Assembly: GCA_022925895.1 (NCBI GenBank)
Contig: JAKSYS010000208.1
Location: 25,093-89,092 of the forward strand
From: Fragilaria crotonensis
Lineage: Eukaryota; Bacillariophyta; Fragilariophyceae; Fragilariales; Fragilariaceae
DNA: 64,000 bases
Direction: 5' to 3'
The position numbers were made by a program, and so were the translations under genes. The first letter of the stretch is position 1. Each line of letters begins with the position of its first letter. Below are positions 11,016 to 23,200 of this stretch, piece after piece. Below the pieces are notes generated by a model. It was not told where the DNA came from, searched no databases, and was given only the letters and a program-made list of their open reading frames with translations.

Positions 11016-14000
11016 ATGGAGAGACAGAAGAGAAATAATCGCAAGAAGGCGCCCACTGAACCTGCCATCGACGACCATCACAGCCATGAAACACCTCCAT
11101 GCAATCTAATTCTCCAAGTTGTCAAGGATGTCATACCATTGGCGGTCGACCAGGAAAATAACGTATCAGAGGCGTCGCTTCTTGGCTCTCTTGTGCTGCA
11201 ACATATGTGGGAAGAGCGTAGAAATCGACTTATAAACTCTATCAAAGCAAAGCCCAAGAAAAGAAGGAAAAAGAAAAACAAGAATAACAAATCTACGGAC
11301 GAAAGTGACAATGCCGCTGCCAATCATGCAGTACTACCGCAGCAACCGCAGTCACCAACACATCCACTTGACCCACATTCGGAAACTTCCTTTGCCGACC
11401 AGACATCACCCGTCGTAGTGCAATGGTTAGATCGGCTAGACCTTCAGAAACCACCGGAAACACCCAATCGTACACTCGCTGCCTTTTGCCAGGCCCTCAG
11501 GCGGAAACCCTGTCTCTTGACCAATGACATTTCAAAGACCCTCGCTCTCGCCACATGTGTGCCGTGTCGGGCGGCGGCCGAAAGTTTCTGGCAGTCGACA
11601 GGAATTCCTATGCAGGACCTCGGCTTAGTACCTGGCGATCATCACACGGAAAAGGTTGTCCTCGAGGCAAGCATGATTGACCTTGGTGTCTCCAAACGAA
11701 GTATTCCCATAATGGGTGGTTTGGATGATCATGATGACGATATTGATCCTGCATTTAATTATCAAGCCATGGAGGAGGGATTGATGACAGACCGAAAATC
11801 AGGGACTACAACGGAAGACGAGCATTCCGCAAAGGAGATTGTTGCTTTGGAACCTGTCGTCGATAAAGAGGAAGATTGAAGCGATTCAAGTGTCGTCACT
11901 ACTCGATGCTGCCTCGGTCGAAAGATTGATTCGTCAGATCGTCCTTCCTTGCGGTCTTGCCGAGCTTGAGCATCCAAATGCCGTCCCGATCACCGACAAA
12001 CAGCTCTCAGCGATTGAAGATTACCTTACGGACCATCAGCGACAAATGCATGCGCAGCTCACGGACCTGCGTGAGAAGAAATCTAGAGCGCAAGCCTTGT
12101 TTCGAGCCGCGTCCGTGAATACCTCACAGACAACGAATTATGGTGTCAAGGAGGCGACTGCCCTCACCGATTGTGACAAGGAGTGTGACCAACTATTGAG
12201 CTCGTTTGTTGCCATACTGGTTCAAATTACGACACTAACAGACGGGCTCCCGGACGCACAGTGGGCTCACCAGCGAACAAAGTGGCTCTGGGATTCCTAT
12301 CAACAGGGGATGCAGAAGATTTTCAACAAATCGTTGCAGCATGAGAACAAGCTACTACAGCTTGCGAATCGTCCTGGGGTTGTTCCTCAAATGTTCATGA
12401 ACGCAGCGCACCGGTCCAGCTTTTTCGAAGTGGTCAAGGAGAAGTATAATGTTCTGGATGCGTTTTATGTTGCCTTCTTCTCGACCCTACAAGATGAAAC
12501 AGAGAACCCCAGCGGCCCTACGTTTCTTCGTCGTCTCATGACCAATCAGCCTTTCGTCAATGGAACTATCCTTGAATTCAACTCCTGGTTTCATCTGACA
12601 GCACTTGACACTATGTGTGCTCGTTTGGTCGAAACTTATTGTGAACTAATTCAAATTGTACGGAGTGGACAACTTTCCGAGGTTCAGAAGGTGCAAGAAC
12701 AAAGGTGCGCTCGCCTCTTCGACGTTGTGGAGCAGACCGCGAACGTCTTGAGTGAGGAGTCTGAGAATATGGACTTTGACAACGTGGATCGTGGCCGATT
12801 AGATGAGTTGCTTATCGAGGGAAATCGACTGATCTTGCACTACAAGTCGTTCCTCCCCCGACCTGAACCACTGGATGATTCTCAATTCAACTCAGACTTC
12901 AACGCCGAGGGAACTATTGAACTGGCCGAGATGCGTCAACAACTCGTCCTATCGGTGGCCAACATGATTTCACAATGGCGATGCCTGCGTTGGATCAGAT
13001 CTCAGACAATTGAGGCCCCAGCCATGCCCTTGCGACTCTTGACGCTCATGAACAAGGGTGAAGTTGAACCCCATGCTCCCAGCGCTTGCCTTGGTGGCGG
13101 AGGGAAGCGTCGATTTGTTTGTGTATTGGCATCACTGCTCTACCAATCTTTGATTGTTCACTGTAACGAATGGCATGCTGAACTAACTCAGGCAGAGCTC
13201 TTGGAATCCATGGGCCTATTCGATGGAACTGTTGAAGTTAAGGGTTCAAACAAGAAGCGTAAGAAAAAGAAGGCGTCGTCAGCGGCTCTTCCCTCGTCGT
13301 CGGAGAAGTTGGACGACGCAAAATCAGTGGACTCCTCGGACTCAGATGCTTTCTTCGACATCGCGATTCCTGCTCCTTCAAAACCCGTTGTCGAAAGAAA
13401 ACCAATGGTTATCGAGTCTACCACTCAGCTTCCTCACAGAACAGTAAATGGCGTCGCAAAAGCCGGGGTCGAAGAGACGAAGGAAGGCTTTACCGACGAT
13501 GCGTTCGCGCCAGATCTTCTTGAAGAAAGAGAACCCGAACTTATAGTCAGCTCCAAGAGAGGTCGGCGGAGCGCGAAGGCAGATAACCGATCCATTGCAG
13601 GTATTGTCAGCAATGTAGTTCATCCAGACGCGGGTAGTGCGTCACAGGCCGATGCTACGACGAACCCACCAAAAGACATTCCGAGTTCGAAGAAGCCGCG
13701 AGATCGACGTAGGAAACCATCACCTCCGAAGGAAGGCCTTGATGAGGCCAAGCCACACCTTGTTAGTGATCCAATAGAGCTCAAGCTGCCGGTCGGAACG
13801 AGCAAGATGCCGCCTCCAGAGCCGGAAGTCGCTATTGGGAAGACTAAAGCATCCAAAGACTCGCCGAAGCAGCGTCGACCATCGTCGACAATTGGATCAT
13901 CGACATCACCCTCCACTGATGTCAACAGTCCCACCCCAAAGGGAACGACGAAACAGTCGAAGACGACCTTAGCGCATGAAAAAGACCCAACGAAGCAGAA

Positions 14001-14715
14001 GAGATTATCATCCTCGAAGGGGGAAGGTTCGCCAACTCAAAGTAAGGCTACGCCTCCGATTGAAGTCATCGATTCTAAAGGCATATCAAAGCAGAGGAAG
14101 GCCTCCCCCCCAAAGGAGGTAAGCGATGCCAAGACTCACCTGCACAAGGAGACCAGGAGGCAGCGGAAACCATCCCTTCAGAAGGTCACTGATGATAGCA
14201 GTCCAGACCTAAAGGAGCCAAACAGTCCTGCGACGCTTCCAAAAGAGAGCAGCGATGGAAAGCCAAAGGATGTTGGGAAGACAGGACAGAAGATAGCTAT
14301 GAAGGACAAGCAGTCAACAGTGCCAAGAGCGAGCACGATTGAGGGAAGCGATTCTGCAGTCGACGAAGTGCGGAAGACGGTGCATGAGTCTAAGGAACCA
14401 GTACTTACCGAGGGAGCGGCGAAAGTGACAACCACCGATGAGATCGACTCGAAGAAAGAAAACATTGTGACGAGAATCAACGAACAGAACGTCAATGAAA
14501 CCAAGGCTGCAAAGAAACCGAATGATTCTAAGAAATTATCTCCAGATTGGGAGGAGGGCGATTCGACTGCAACTGTTAAGAAAGTGTTTTCGATAGGTGT
14601 GGAAGATAGTTCTGGGGGGGTGGAACCTGTGGAAGACTTCCTCGTGTCCAGATTAAGCGCTATTCTCGACGCTGGATCCAAAGATGCAAATGGCAATCCA
14701 ATCGTCTTCCTTTAG
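11016..14715 (+). CDS. Unrecognised large protein with a charged, Lys/Ser/Pro-rich repetitive tail, one frameshift
   Basis: I do not recognise the family. The ATG at 11016 (MERQKRNNRKK) is preferred because the upstream frame only has a TTG. The first frame runs to 11879 and the second, open to 14715, has no credible start of its own (TTG at 11839). They join if the frame shifts by +1 near 11870 (DKEE then KIEAIQVSSLLDAAS). The whole protein would have about 1230 residues. It has a basic KPKKRRKKKNKNNK stretch, a CVPC motif, an acidic patch, a helical middle (about 11880-13200), then a long disordered tail with recurring K-Q-R/K and KPSPPKE-like motifs from 13680 to 14300. Basic clusters suggest a nuclear or nucleolar protein; this is inference only. 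Confidence 0.6.
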
Positions 14716-15103
14716 CCGGTTGTCGTACCCAGTCTATCGCAGCTTGTACTTTGCGGCCGTGCCGCCGTAAAACGCTCAACTTTTTGACTCATGTACATCC
14801 TGCGCTACGTAATCCTGCTTGGAAGCCTATAAGCTAAATATCGCCAGATTGTTTCAGCGCATGACTCATAAACGTAGGAAATCGCACCACGAAGCACACA
14901 ATTGTTTGGTAAGCAGACTTGCATGGGAAGGTTCCGCGAGCTTGTCTTCAAAGCTTCGAGTCCCTCCGCTCTCAAGGCTCATCCGTACTGCTGTGCACGG
15001 TACTCAATGTAATACTGTCGTACGGGCACCACGCATAGCATGTTGCCGCTCCAGCAACAATTTGATGACCTTAGCACTATATGCATATCACTTATTCTAT
15101 TCA
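14716..15103. other. Intergenic region upstream of the small secretory/plastid protein
   Basis: The frame of the next gene is open upstream to 14819 but begins with TTG and has no conserved look, so the stretch is treated as 3' UTR plus promoter. No repeat or RNA gene was seen. Confidence 0.5.
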
Positions 15104-15682
15104 ATGATTATGAAAGCCCAATGGCTGATCCTTTTCGCATGTTCCATCCTGATTTGCGAAGCCTTTGTCATCAGTACTCCTGCGGCCCATATTCTATCCC
15201 GGTATACTGATCGTAAAGCTCTCTTTCATCAATCACATGACGATGACAATCTCACGTTTGACGAAGCAACTCTACCGCCATGGGCTTCCAATCTCAAACC
15301 ACCAAGGAAAACCGACGACGAGCTTGCGATTCTTTTCCTCGATAACGATGACTTTGTATCTGTCGAGTTGGAGAATGAGAACGCGACACCCGAAACCTTT
15401 TGTGCAACGGTAGTATACGAGGAGCACGAGGAGGCCTCACAACCAAGGTACTATGTTGAACCGCGAATGGGGACGATCGAACCTAATGGTGGCCTCCAAG
15501 AAGTGACAGTCATGCCAATCTTTGACGAGGATTCCGGGGATGATTCTCAGTATGCGCACCAAGGGAACGCATGGCTAGTTGTTTCGACGGAGAAAGGTCA
15601 ATGGTACTATAAGCTCGAACCTTTTCCGAGGCGCAAAGGCAACCAGAGTGTAAGGTCAGATGCTACCAGCGCTGTTTATTGA
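15104..15682 (+). CDS. Small protein with signal/plastid presequence and beta-rich domain, unknown function
   Basis: Start choice is the ATG at 15104 (MIMKAQWLILF; a second ATG lies at 15110). It gives a clean hydrophobic signal peptide ending in CEAFVIS, similar to the AF motif of diatom plastid presequences. The 192-residue product is acidic. After TLPPWASNLKPP it has alternating hydrophobic strands: AILFLDNDDFVSVELENEN, then TFCATVVYEE, YYVEPRMGTIEPNGG and NAWLVVSTEKGQWYYKLEP. This suggests a small beta-sandwich. I do not recognise a family. It is convergent with the TPR gene, with 91 bp between the stops. Confidence 0.6.
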   Translation: MIMKAQWLILFACSILICEAFVISTPAAHILSRYTDRKALFHQSHDDDNLTFDEATLPPWASNLKPPRKTDDELAILFLDNDDFVSVELENENATPETFCATVVYEEHEEASQPRYYVEPRMGTIEPNGGLQEVTVMPIFDEDSGDDSQYAHQGNAWLVVSTEKGQWYYKLEPFPRRKGNQSVRSDATSAVY

Positions 15683-15773
15683 CACGTGTGAGCAGTAAAC
15701 CGCAATTATTATTAATGTAGAAAATGCAATGTGCGAAGCAACATGCGAAGCAGAAGCGGACATGCCGCTGAAA

Positions 15774-18700
15774 TTAGCTCTTTATACGGCCAGAGCCTTT
15801 TCGCAACGTGAACTTTCGCAACAACCCCGGTGGTGTTTTGGTGGCCTTGCCTTCGCTTGGTAGATCTTTGACATAATCTTCAGTCGCTTGCCCTTTCTCG
15901 TGCTCCTTCGCTTGCGATTTCGGGTTCTCCTTCCCTGGCTCCACCTTGCCATTCTCAGTGCTTGTTTGGACACCTCCAATCTTAAGCCTTAGTATTTCGC
16001 AACGTGGATCGTCTGCACCGTGGACCTGGGTCAGCGCTCTCAGCATACGTTCAAGCATGTTAACAGCCCTCTCATAGTTTCCGGCCAACTGATTTGATGC
16101 GGCAAGGTGGTCCATTGTACCGAGAAGCGTCTCGTGCGAATCATAGAGGAGCAATTGTTGGGAAACAAGAGCTCGTTCAAAGAAAACGATGGCGCCAGCA
16201 TAGTCCTTGCCACACAAACGCAAGAAGGCAATATTCGCCCGCACGATGGATATACTTATATGAGTAGAATGTCCAGCAAGAAGCGAGCCACTGTATAGAG
16301 AGTTACTCATGACCGACTGCTGCACCTTAAGAGTTTCCACAAACATTTCCATCGCAGCCTTTGGATCACCGCCCATAAAGGCAAGACAGCCCAAGTTGTT
16401 CATGATTTCAGCAATCTGTGCAAAGTCCATGAATGCCTTGATTTGTCCCTTGGCTGCTTTCAAACAAAGCTCAAGAGCTGCGTGCGCCTTTGAAAACTGA
16501 CCGAGAGCGAAACGACATAATGCAATCCTCACACGTGTTGTCAATTCATCAGGGTTCGATGAGTCATCGCGAGATTTCCGGCTTTCCAACGCCTGTTCGA
16601 AGCACGAAAGGGCCTCCGTGAAATCTTGTTTCAAAAAGTTCACAATGCCTTTGTTGTGGAGTACATTTCCTATGTAGGGCTGCACGCAAAAGTTGCCGTC
16701 CTCTGCGGCGTTCATGTTCCAGTTCCTGCGCTTGAATGTTTCCTTGTAAGAATACAGAATGTCGTCGTACAATTCCAAGGCGTCGTCAAATTCGTCATGG
16801 CGTAAGTGGTCGATGGCACTAGCCTCTAGGGCTCGCGTTTGCTCCAGTGCACCAACCACTCTCATATTGTCCACGTCGACAGGCAGCGATGAACGACTTC
16901 TCACAGGAAAAGGACAATTGCTTTTCCCAAAAACTCCATACGATGCTGGATTACCAGAAAGTTCCCCGGTTTCCCTCAAAGTTAAGCATCTTCTCATTAT
17001 CCTCATTCTCCAAACTGCGTTACGAATCTGCACACCTCCGTCGGACGAAGCAGAGCTCGCGTTTAAATCCTTTGCATGCACCAATGAAAGCAAAACGTCG
17101 CCTTTACAAATCCCAATCACATTGTCCAGAGTCCCAACCAACAATGGCGCTTTGTTCGACAGTATCTCTGTCTTCAGGCTAGCGATAGACATCGCTTCAC
17201 TGGTGCAAGCCGTCTTACCCGATTCCTCTCCACTGGCTGAGCTGGCTACCTGTACTTCATCAATGACATTGCCACCCACATCATGGTCCGCGAGATCGTT
17301 ATGCTCCACCACAATGTTTTCAACAGTGGCTGGGTTGAGCGTCCGCAGTTCGTCTTTGTCAGAGGATCCGCTAGCGCCGTGAAGTCTCACCTCAGACTCC
17401 GATTCCGTAGTTGAAAGGAGAGCTTGACCACTCCCAACCCCCTTTGGAATAGTAGTCAGAGAGCTGTTCTCTTGTTCAATTGCACTAGAATCCACATCCT
17501 TGGCATCGACAATCCTCCCGCCATCCCTCGCTTCCGACTCCTCCTCGCTTGAGGAAAAACCCATGTGGGCATCATCAGTTTCTTTATTCCCCTGACCAAC
17601 AGAATCAACGCTCAAATACGAAGTTTTATCGCATTCTTGATCATCTAAGACCTCCTCACTGCTCGACGAGACGACAAGGTCGACTTCCTCTTGGCTAGCA
17701 CGAGTCTTGAGATTCTCGTACTCAGATGGTTCGGCATATGAATCGGGGGCATGATCAGCACTAGCGTGAGCGTTTTCAACAGGGGCTACAGCACCATTTA
17801 CTTGATGACTCGTGTCGACATGCAGATCAATAGTACTCTCTGTTCCATTGTTACGATCCTTTCCACTTCCACCATCACAAGATTTCGAATCAATGACTGG
17901 TGGGTTCGATTCAATCTCCTGACCAGCTCCTCGGTCGATCGTATGCAGCTTGTCGTTAGCAGAATTACCAGCAATCCTTGAAGAACTGGATTCTACATAG
18001 CTGATGACAGGTTCCTTGTCCTCTTCTTTCTTCTCCTCTTCCACATCGGCGTCGCGCAATGGGCTTAACAAAACCCCATCGGTATTGAGAACACTTCTAT
18101 CTCCACCTGACTCATTTTCCTCGACAACAGCCGAAGCATCATCGTTAGAGAAGCCTTCTGATTGTTCGACCTCCTCTTCATGCGACGCCTCGCCAATTTT
18201 CGCCTGGCCTTTCATTGCAGCATCAGCCACAGCATTCTGCCCTTGCGACTCGGTCATAGGAACACCTGTTTCGTTCGGAACAAGGACGGGAACGATGCGA
18301 TTGACACAGTAGTTGAGTTTTCGCTTTTCTGGCGATGTTGACGACGCCGCCTTGAAAGGGCTCGATGATACAGTCCTCAATGTCTCAGTTTTCGAAGGAC
18401 TTGGTGCTAGAGATGACGGCACACTTTCCGAACGACTAAGTTCCTCACGATGAGCCTGAGACATTGCCTTCACTTTCTCTTCTCGCTCTTTCCGCTTTAG
18501 TTCCCTCTCCAACAGCAAGCCAGTGGCACTACGACTTGGCGACAACGTGCCATCTCGAGGTGGCGTAGGCGGCGGAGGAGGGGGGAGTTCTTCTTGAACT
18601 GAGTCGAGAGGCAGCGCCAGCGCGTTGGCGGAAAACGAACTCTTCTCATTCCTCTGAATCTGGCCGTTGGTCAGATTCGTCACAACGTCTGTCTTGTCAT

Positions 18701-20288
18701 CATCCTCATCGTCATGCATTGAAAAGGCCGCATCCGATAATCCTGAGTAAGGGCTTGTGACGTATACGCGTTTTGGACTCTTCGACACCGAAGTCGTTGA
18801 GTCTTTGTCATCGGCCGACTCGGGCGGTCCGAGCACCATGTGCTCTACAACTTCGCCAGCTGCTTCGACAGAGGCCATGCCAGCAGCAGCCAGCGAAGTG
18901 GCTGCAGCGGTTGAAAAATAAGCAGCGTCACGCAACATCGAACCAAAAGTCACTTCGCTCTTCATCTTGGTGGAGATGACAAGATCTTTTGAGACAACGT
19001 CTTGGATCTTTTCAATGTTGCTATCCATTTCGGTGGGTCCTTTCGTAGGACTGGTGGACGGAGAGGTCGAGCCACCAAAAGAAATGCATCCAAGGGTAAG
19101 TGGTTCCAAAAGCGAGTCCACAGAACGAAGAGCCAGTGGTGCGGTCGCACTATCTGCTTTTTCTTCCGGCGGAGTCGACGGATTTACAGGCACAGCAGCT
19201 TCGCCTCTGGTTTCGTTCGACTCCTCATTGCTCGTTCGAGCGTTGTCAAATAAAGGAGCTACTTCAACGCTTCCATCCAGCGCCTCGCTCGTCATGAGCC
19301 CGTCCCCGTCGCGGGGTTCAGAAACGACTGAATCCACATCTGAAGATGCTGCGACTGCGTCATAATCCTCTGAGCTTCTGAGCGTCGGAGAAGGTGATTT
19401 TGGGATCATCAGTTCGTCATGTTCATCGACAGGATCATCGACATCATCATCGATCAGTAAGGGTTTCTTAGAAGCCGAGCTACTCGCGGAACGATCCATT
19501 TCCTTTCTAAATTCAACCTTCTTATTTGTCGAATTGGCCTCGTCTACCTTGGAGCTGGTCTTGGGCGACTGGTAACTTCGAGAATCAAAGATCTTGACTT
19601 CCAGCTCATCCATTTCTACAAGGAAGTTCCTTTTCGCGACTGTGACAGTTTCTTCCATGTCATCCATCTCCGCCAGGATGTTACGCATTGAGAATGAGCT
19701 CATTCTTTCATCGTCAGGCGCTTCTTCGACAAAGTTAACCGATTTGGCGGCCGTCTTCGTCGCCGATCTGTATGGTGTTTTCCCCGAGTTATTGCGACGA
19801 GTGCTCGTGGACAGGGAATGTTCGTCATCTGGGGTGTCATCATAGCTGTAGAAATTTCGCTTGGAAGAACGTTTATCAGTCTCGCCCTTGAGAATACGAA
19901 GTGTCCTTTCAGTCGCGGAACATTCCAGTGGTGGGACGGACAGCGGGTTCTCGTCGAACGGAGCATCAGCCTTTTTCATGAAGGTTTTCTTCTTCTTCGT
20001 GCTGCTTTCAACGCCAACAGGTGGCATGACGGGACTTGGACTCGTGAGGTGAGCGGGCAGTCTTGAATATGCGGGGTTTCTCGTCGAAGGAGGAAGAAGC
20101 TTTCGCGATACTCTTGGTGGATTAACGATGCCTGGATCTTCATATTCGGTATCGGAGAAGGCATTCTTTGACTGCTTGTGGTCAGTTATTGGCGTATTCG
20201 GAGCTGACGAAAGAGGCGACGGGGGAGGGAGGTTATGTAGCATTTGGACCACCTCGGGAGGGTGGATAGAATAGTATTCATCTCCCAT
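15774..20288 (-). CDS. Large disordered acidic protein with C-terminal TPR (kinesin-light-chain-like) array
   Basis: A single exon of 1504 residues from the ATG at 20288 (MGDEYYSIHPPEVVQ). The frame is open a little further upstream but only with GTG. About the first 1100 residues are low-complexity, Ser/Glu/Asp-rich and presumably disordered, with a PPPPPPTPP run that could bind SH3, WW or profilin-like partners and a short EREL+KEREEK coiled coil after it. The C-terminal ~330 residues form about six helical repeats: DDALELYDDILYSY, HNKGIVNFLKQDFTEAL, MNNLGCLAFMGGDPKAAMEM, ANIAFLRLCGKDYAGAI and LAASNQLAGNYERAVNMLER have the TPR pattern. The last repeat resembles kinesin light chain (LTQVHGADDPRCE). 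TPRs mediate protein binding; the partner is unknown. No frameshift is evident, unusual for this window. Confidence 0.75.
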   Translation of the reverse strand: MGDEYYSIHPPEVVQMLHNLPPPSPLSSAPNTPITDHKQSKNAFSDTEYEDPGIVNPPRVSRKLLPPSTRNPAYSRLPAHLTSPSPVMPPVGVESSTKKKKTFMKKADAPFDENPLSVPPLECSATERTLRILKGETDKRSSKRNFYSYDDTPDDEHSLSTSTRRNNSGKTPYRSATKTAAKSVNFVEEAPDDERMSSFSMRNILAEMDDMEETVTVAKRNFLVEMDELEVKIFDSRSYQSPKTSSKVDEANSTNKKVEFRKEMDRSASSSASKKPLLIDDDVDDPVDEHDELMIPKSPSPTLRSSEDYDAVAASSDVDSVVSEPRDGDGLMTSEALDGSVEVAPLFDNARTSNEESNETRGEAAVPVNPSTPPEEKADSATAPLALRSVDSLLEPLTLGCISFGGSTSPSTSPTKGPTEMDSNIEKIQDVVSKDLVISTKMKSEVTFGSMLRDAAYFSTAAATSLAAAGMASVEAAGEVVEHMVLGPPESADDKDSTTSVSKSPKRVYVTSPYSGLSDAAFSMHDDEDDDKTDVVTNLTNGQIQRNEKSSFSANALALPLDSVQEELPPPPPPTPPRDGTLSPSRSATGLLLERELKRKEREEKVKAMSQAHREELSRSESVPSSLAPSPSKTETLRTVSSSPFKAASSTSPEKRKLNYCVNRIVPVLVPNETGVPMTESQGQNAVADAAMKGQAKIGEASHEEEVEQSEGFSNDDASAVVEENESGGDRSVLNTDGVLLSPLRDADVEEEKKEEDKEPVISYVESSSSRIAGNSANDKLHTIDRGAGQEIESNPPVIDSKSCDGGSGKDRNNGTESTIDLHVDTSHQVNGAVAPVENAHASADHAPDSYAEPSEYENLKTRASQEEVDLVVSSSSEEVLDDQECDKTSYLSVDSVGQGNKETDDAHMGFSSSEEESEARDGGRIVDAKDVDSSAIEQENSSLTTIPKGVGSGQALLSTTESESEVRLHGASGSSDKDELRTLNPATVENIVVEHNDLADHDVGGNVIDEVQVASSASGEESGKTACTSEAMSIASLKTEILSNKAPLLVGTLDNVIGICKGDVLLSLVHAKDLNASSASSDGGVQIRNAVWRMRIMRRCLTLRETGELSGNPASYGVFGKSNCPFPVRSRSSLPVDVDNMRVVGALEQTRALEASAIDHLRHDEFDDALELYDDILYSYKETFKRRNWNMNAAEDGNFCVQPYIGNVLHNKGIVNFLKQDFTEALSCFEQALESRKSRDDSSNPDELTTRVRIALCRFALGQFSKAHAALELCLKAAKGQIKAFMDFAQIAEIMNNLGCLAFMGGDPKAAMEMFVETLKVQQSVMSNSLYSGSLLAGHSTHISISIVRANIAFLRLCGKDYAGAIVFFERALVSQQLLLYDSHETLLGTMDHLAASNQLAGNYERAVNMLERMLRALTQVHGADDPRCEILRLKIGGVQTSTENGKVEPGKENPKSQAKEHEKGQATEDYVKDLPSEGKATKTPPGLLRKFTLRKGSGRIKS

Positions 20289-23200
20289 GGTTGTTTCCAA
20301 AATGATGATTTTCGTAGTAATGCGGTGTGCCACCTTTTCTGTCGTAGTGTTGGATTTCTACAATGATTTCTGGGTGTTCCGTCTATGGGCTGCGATCTGG
20401 GCGCAAGAAGGGGAATGACTTCCGTTGAGAGGTAGCCATCCTGACTCCAATGCAGATTCAAACTGCCTTACCTATTGAGTACTCCGAGTACATGTTGTAC
20501 TACAACTACAGTTTGTTTCACTAACGAGAGTACAACGTGAACAATGCACCAAAAATTTTAAGCCGATCACATGGTTTACATTCATGTAGCACATGGTGTC
20601 AATTTCGTTTCGTCAATACGAGCCGGAACGGCCTGCTTCACAGCCAATTTCTACCCTATGGATGTATGACATACAGAGAGCATATGCATGTAGACAGGAT
20701 ATCAACGAAGGCAGAAAATAATGGGAGCAACATATGATAAAAGATAAACTACTCGAGTACTTAGTAACATATAATGGAAAATTAGATGGTGATCCCTGAA
20801 AATGCCTGGAACAACGACTTACACATGGATCATGTAGTTGTATGTATCCTTATCCTACATATAGTAAAGTGCAATAAAAAAAGAGTATCATGTGTAATAA
20901 TGTTAAATACTCCCCATGTGCTCATACCAACCATTCTCCATACTGAAGTAGCTGTACAGTAGATCGATAACACCCGTGGAAAATGTGACAGTAGATAGGC
21001 CTAGTAAACACTATACTTACACCTCTACTTACTTGCTTTTTAGTATTGGTGTATTGTGAGCTTAGTTTGTGTGTTAAACTGAATTACATGTCATCATTCA
21101 ATATCAGTGATGAGAGCTATTAATCTCCAATCAGATATTAAAGCCTTCCTCAGTAGGTTCCACACAACAAACCCTAATCATACCCCACCAAGAATGCAGT
21201 CTTTCATTTCTCACACATTGGCTGATGCCTCCTCCCTGGGTCAAAGTGACCCCCCATCCTAGGAAGTCTTCCTAGTCTTCCAGTCTTGTTCCTCTTGATG
21301 ATGAGAGTCCAGCCATCATCATCCCCATGCCACCAGCAAGATATAAAACCATAAATGTGTTGCTGTGCTCCGGATGTAGCTATTGTTGATGAGAAGCTTT
21401 CAACTCACAAATGGTATAACACAGTCCGGTATTAGATTGCGCCGCACTACATCGGAACCCAGTAAATCAAGGGCACTTTCTAGGTCAGGGGGAAGGCTAA
21501 CCTGCACTGAAGTAAGTTTGGATAGATCATACTCCTTGCTGTGTAGTAGCTTGTTGGAGCGCGAAGGACCCTCGCTCGCCTGAAATACTGGCTGGGTCAT
21601 TGATGGTCAACCAATTTTTACCACCCATGTCGGTTGTTGGAAATGCGCGTGGATATGGTTACAGAGGAGAGATTGAAGCCTCGGCTCCATTTGGAAATGC
21701 TGATCATGAATCCGGAAAGGGCGTCGTTTGAGGACCTCCTTCGTCTCTGCCAGGGCAATCGTTGGCGTTGTGGTGATTTTGGTCTACTATGGTGAGGATG
21801 GATGTCTCCAGATCCTTACTTGTCTCTTTGAGCAAAACCGTCTTTAACATTGTGAGCAACTTCACGCTTTGCTTCTCGGAGTTGTATGGTAGTACATTTG
21901 GTAGTAAGACGAGTGGTCGGAAGCAGAAATTCAAATTGGTCAAACGATGAAGTGGCTTTTTCCCTGATTAATAGTTCCTCGTGGTCAATACTAGTATCTA
22001 CTGTAGCTATGGGCCTCAATCAGTTTTAACTGACCATGCAGGGCTTGCATACCATTTCAGCATGTGTTGTTAGTATGCATGGTGGAGACTTGCAGTGAGG
22101 ATCATATCATTGTCCCACCGTTCTGCATATGTGTGATGATTTCCTGGATGGAAGAGACATTCAATATGCTCAAAGATAGCATGCTCCATAAGGAAGTCAC
22201 ACTTTGCTAAAATGCATTGGGTAACTTGTGCAGCATTACTCGTTCTGACGGTCCAAGCTGCTGCGCTTCCAAGATATTGTGTTTCCCTGCCAAGTTAGTC
22301 TTTTGTCAAAGTCAAAATTACAAGACAATGGAACGCAGGAATGGAATCGGGAGTCGGAGCTTGAAGATGCATTGGTAGCAGATTGTTGGTGTCCGCTACC
22401 AGAAGGGGTGGTTCAGAATTTCCTCACTCATTTCATTGGTGAATGGGGCGTATCTATTGCCTCCAGTGGGGGGCTGACAAACACATCAGGTCCAAATTAT
22501 GGAGCATTTCTTCAGTGAACAACTATTTCCCTGGAGTGGAGCGCACATCTTGGCACTTCTCAATCTAGGTTTTGTCGTATTACTTGGAATTGAGTTACTT
22601 TTTCTTCGTTGGTCAGCTCTGTTACAACCAGCAGACTTAAATTGCTGCATCATGTCCTGCAAATTGCGTCGGAGTTCATGGATTTCAAGTAGCTTTGCAC
22701 TGCTAAACCGATGCTTTACCCTCGGCAGTTTTTATTTCTTGTGCCCTCTGAGCCAGATCATTAATATATTGCTCCTTGCTTATGTTGTTCAGCCAATTTC
22801 TAACCGTTGTGCTGAGATGATGTTATTTGCATAGACAGTTGCTTTTTGATGGGGGTGTCCATCAAAGTACTAGTCTCCAGATCATTTTTAACGTTTTTAT
22901 CTGCATACGTTTTTGTATCTGAGATTTCGGACATGAATGCTGTTTTGTTTGCATGGCCTTTCTGCTGGTGAGAAAGGCCTTGTGGTAGGTGAGTACTGTG
23001 GTTTGGGAATTACCACTTCAGCAAAAGGGGAGAATACTTTAGTAGCATTTACTCTGCTTGCATCGTTTTGAATCAAGCATGAGTTCTCGCCACTGGAGAA
23101 GCCATCATCACCAAGAGATTTTACTCTGGTTTCTGGTCCTAAGAATTGATCTTCCAGGGATTGCACGTCGCTGGGAATGTCATTCTTAACAACCCATTTT

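Noticed and set aside
13188-14696. Several 75-170 codon minus-strand ORFs under the large unknown gene
   Set aside because: They are antisense shadows of Ser/Lys/Glu-rich codons; the plus strand is open throughout.
18004-19365. Plus-strand ORFs of 83-132 codons opposite the TPR gene
   Set aside because: Antisense shadows of the Glu/Ser-rich coding strand, with no motifs.
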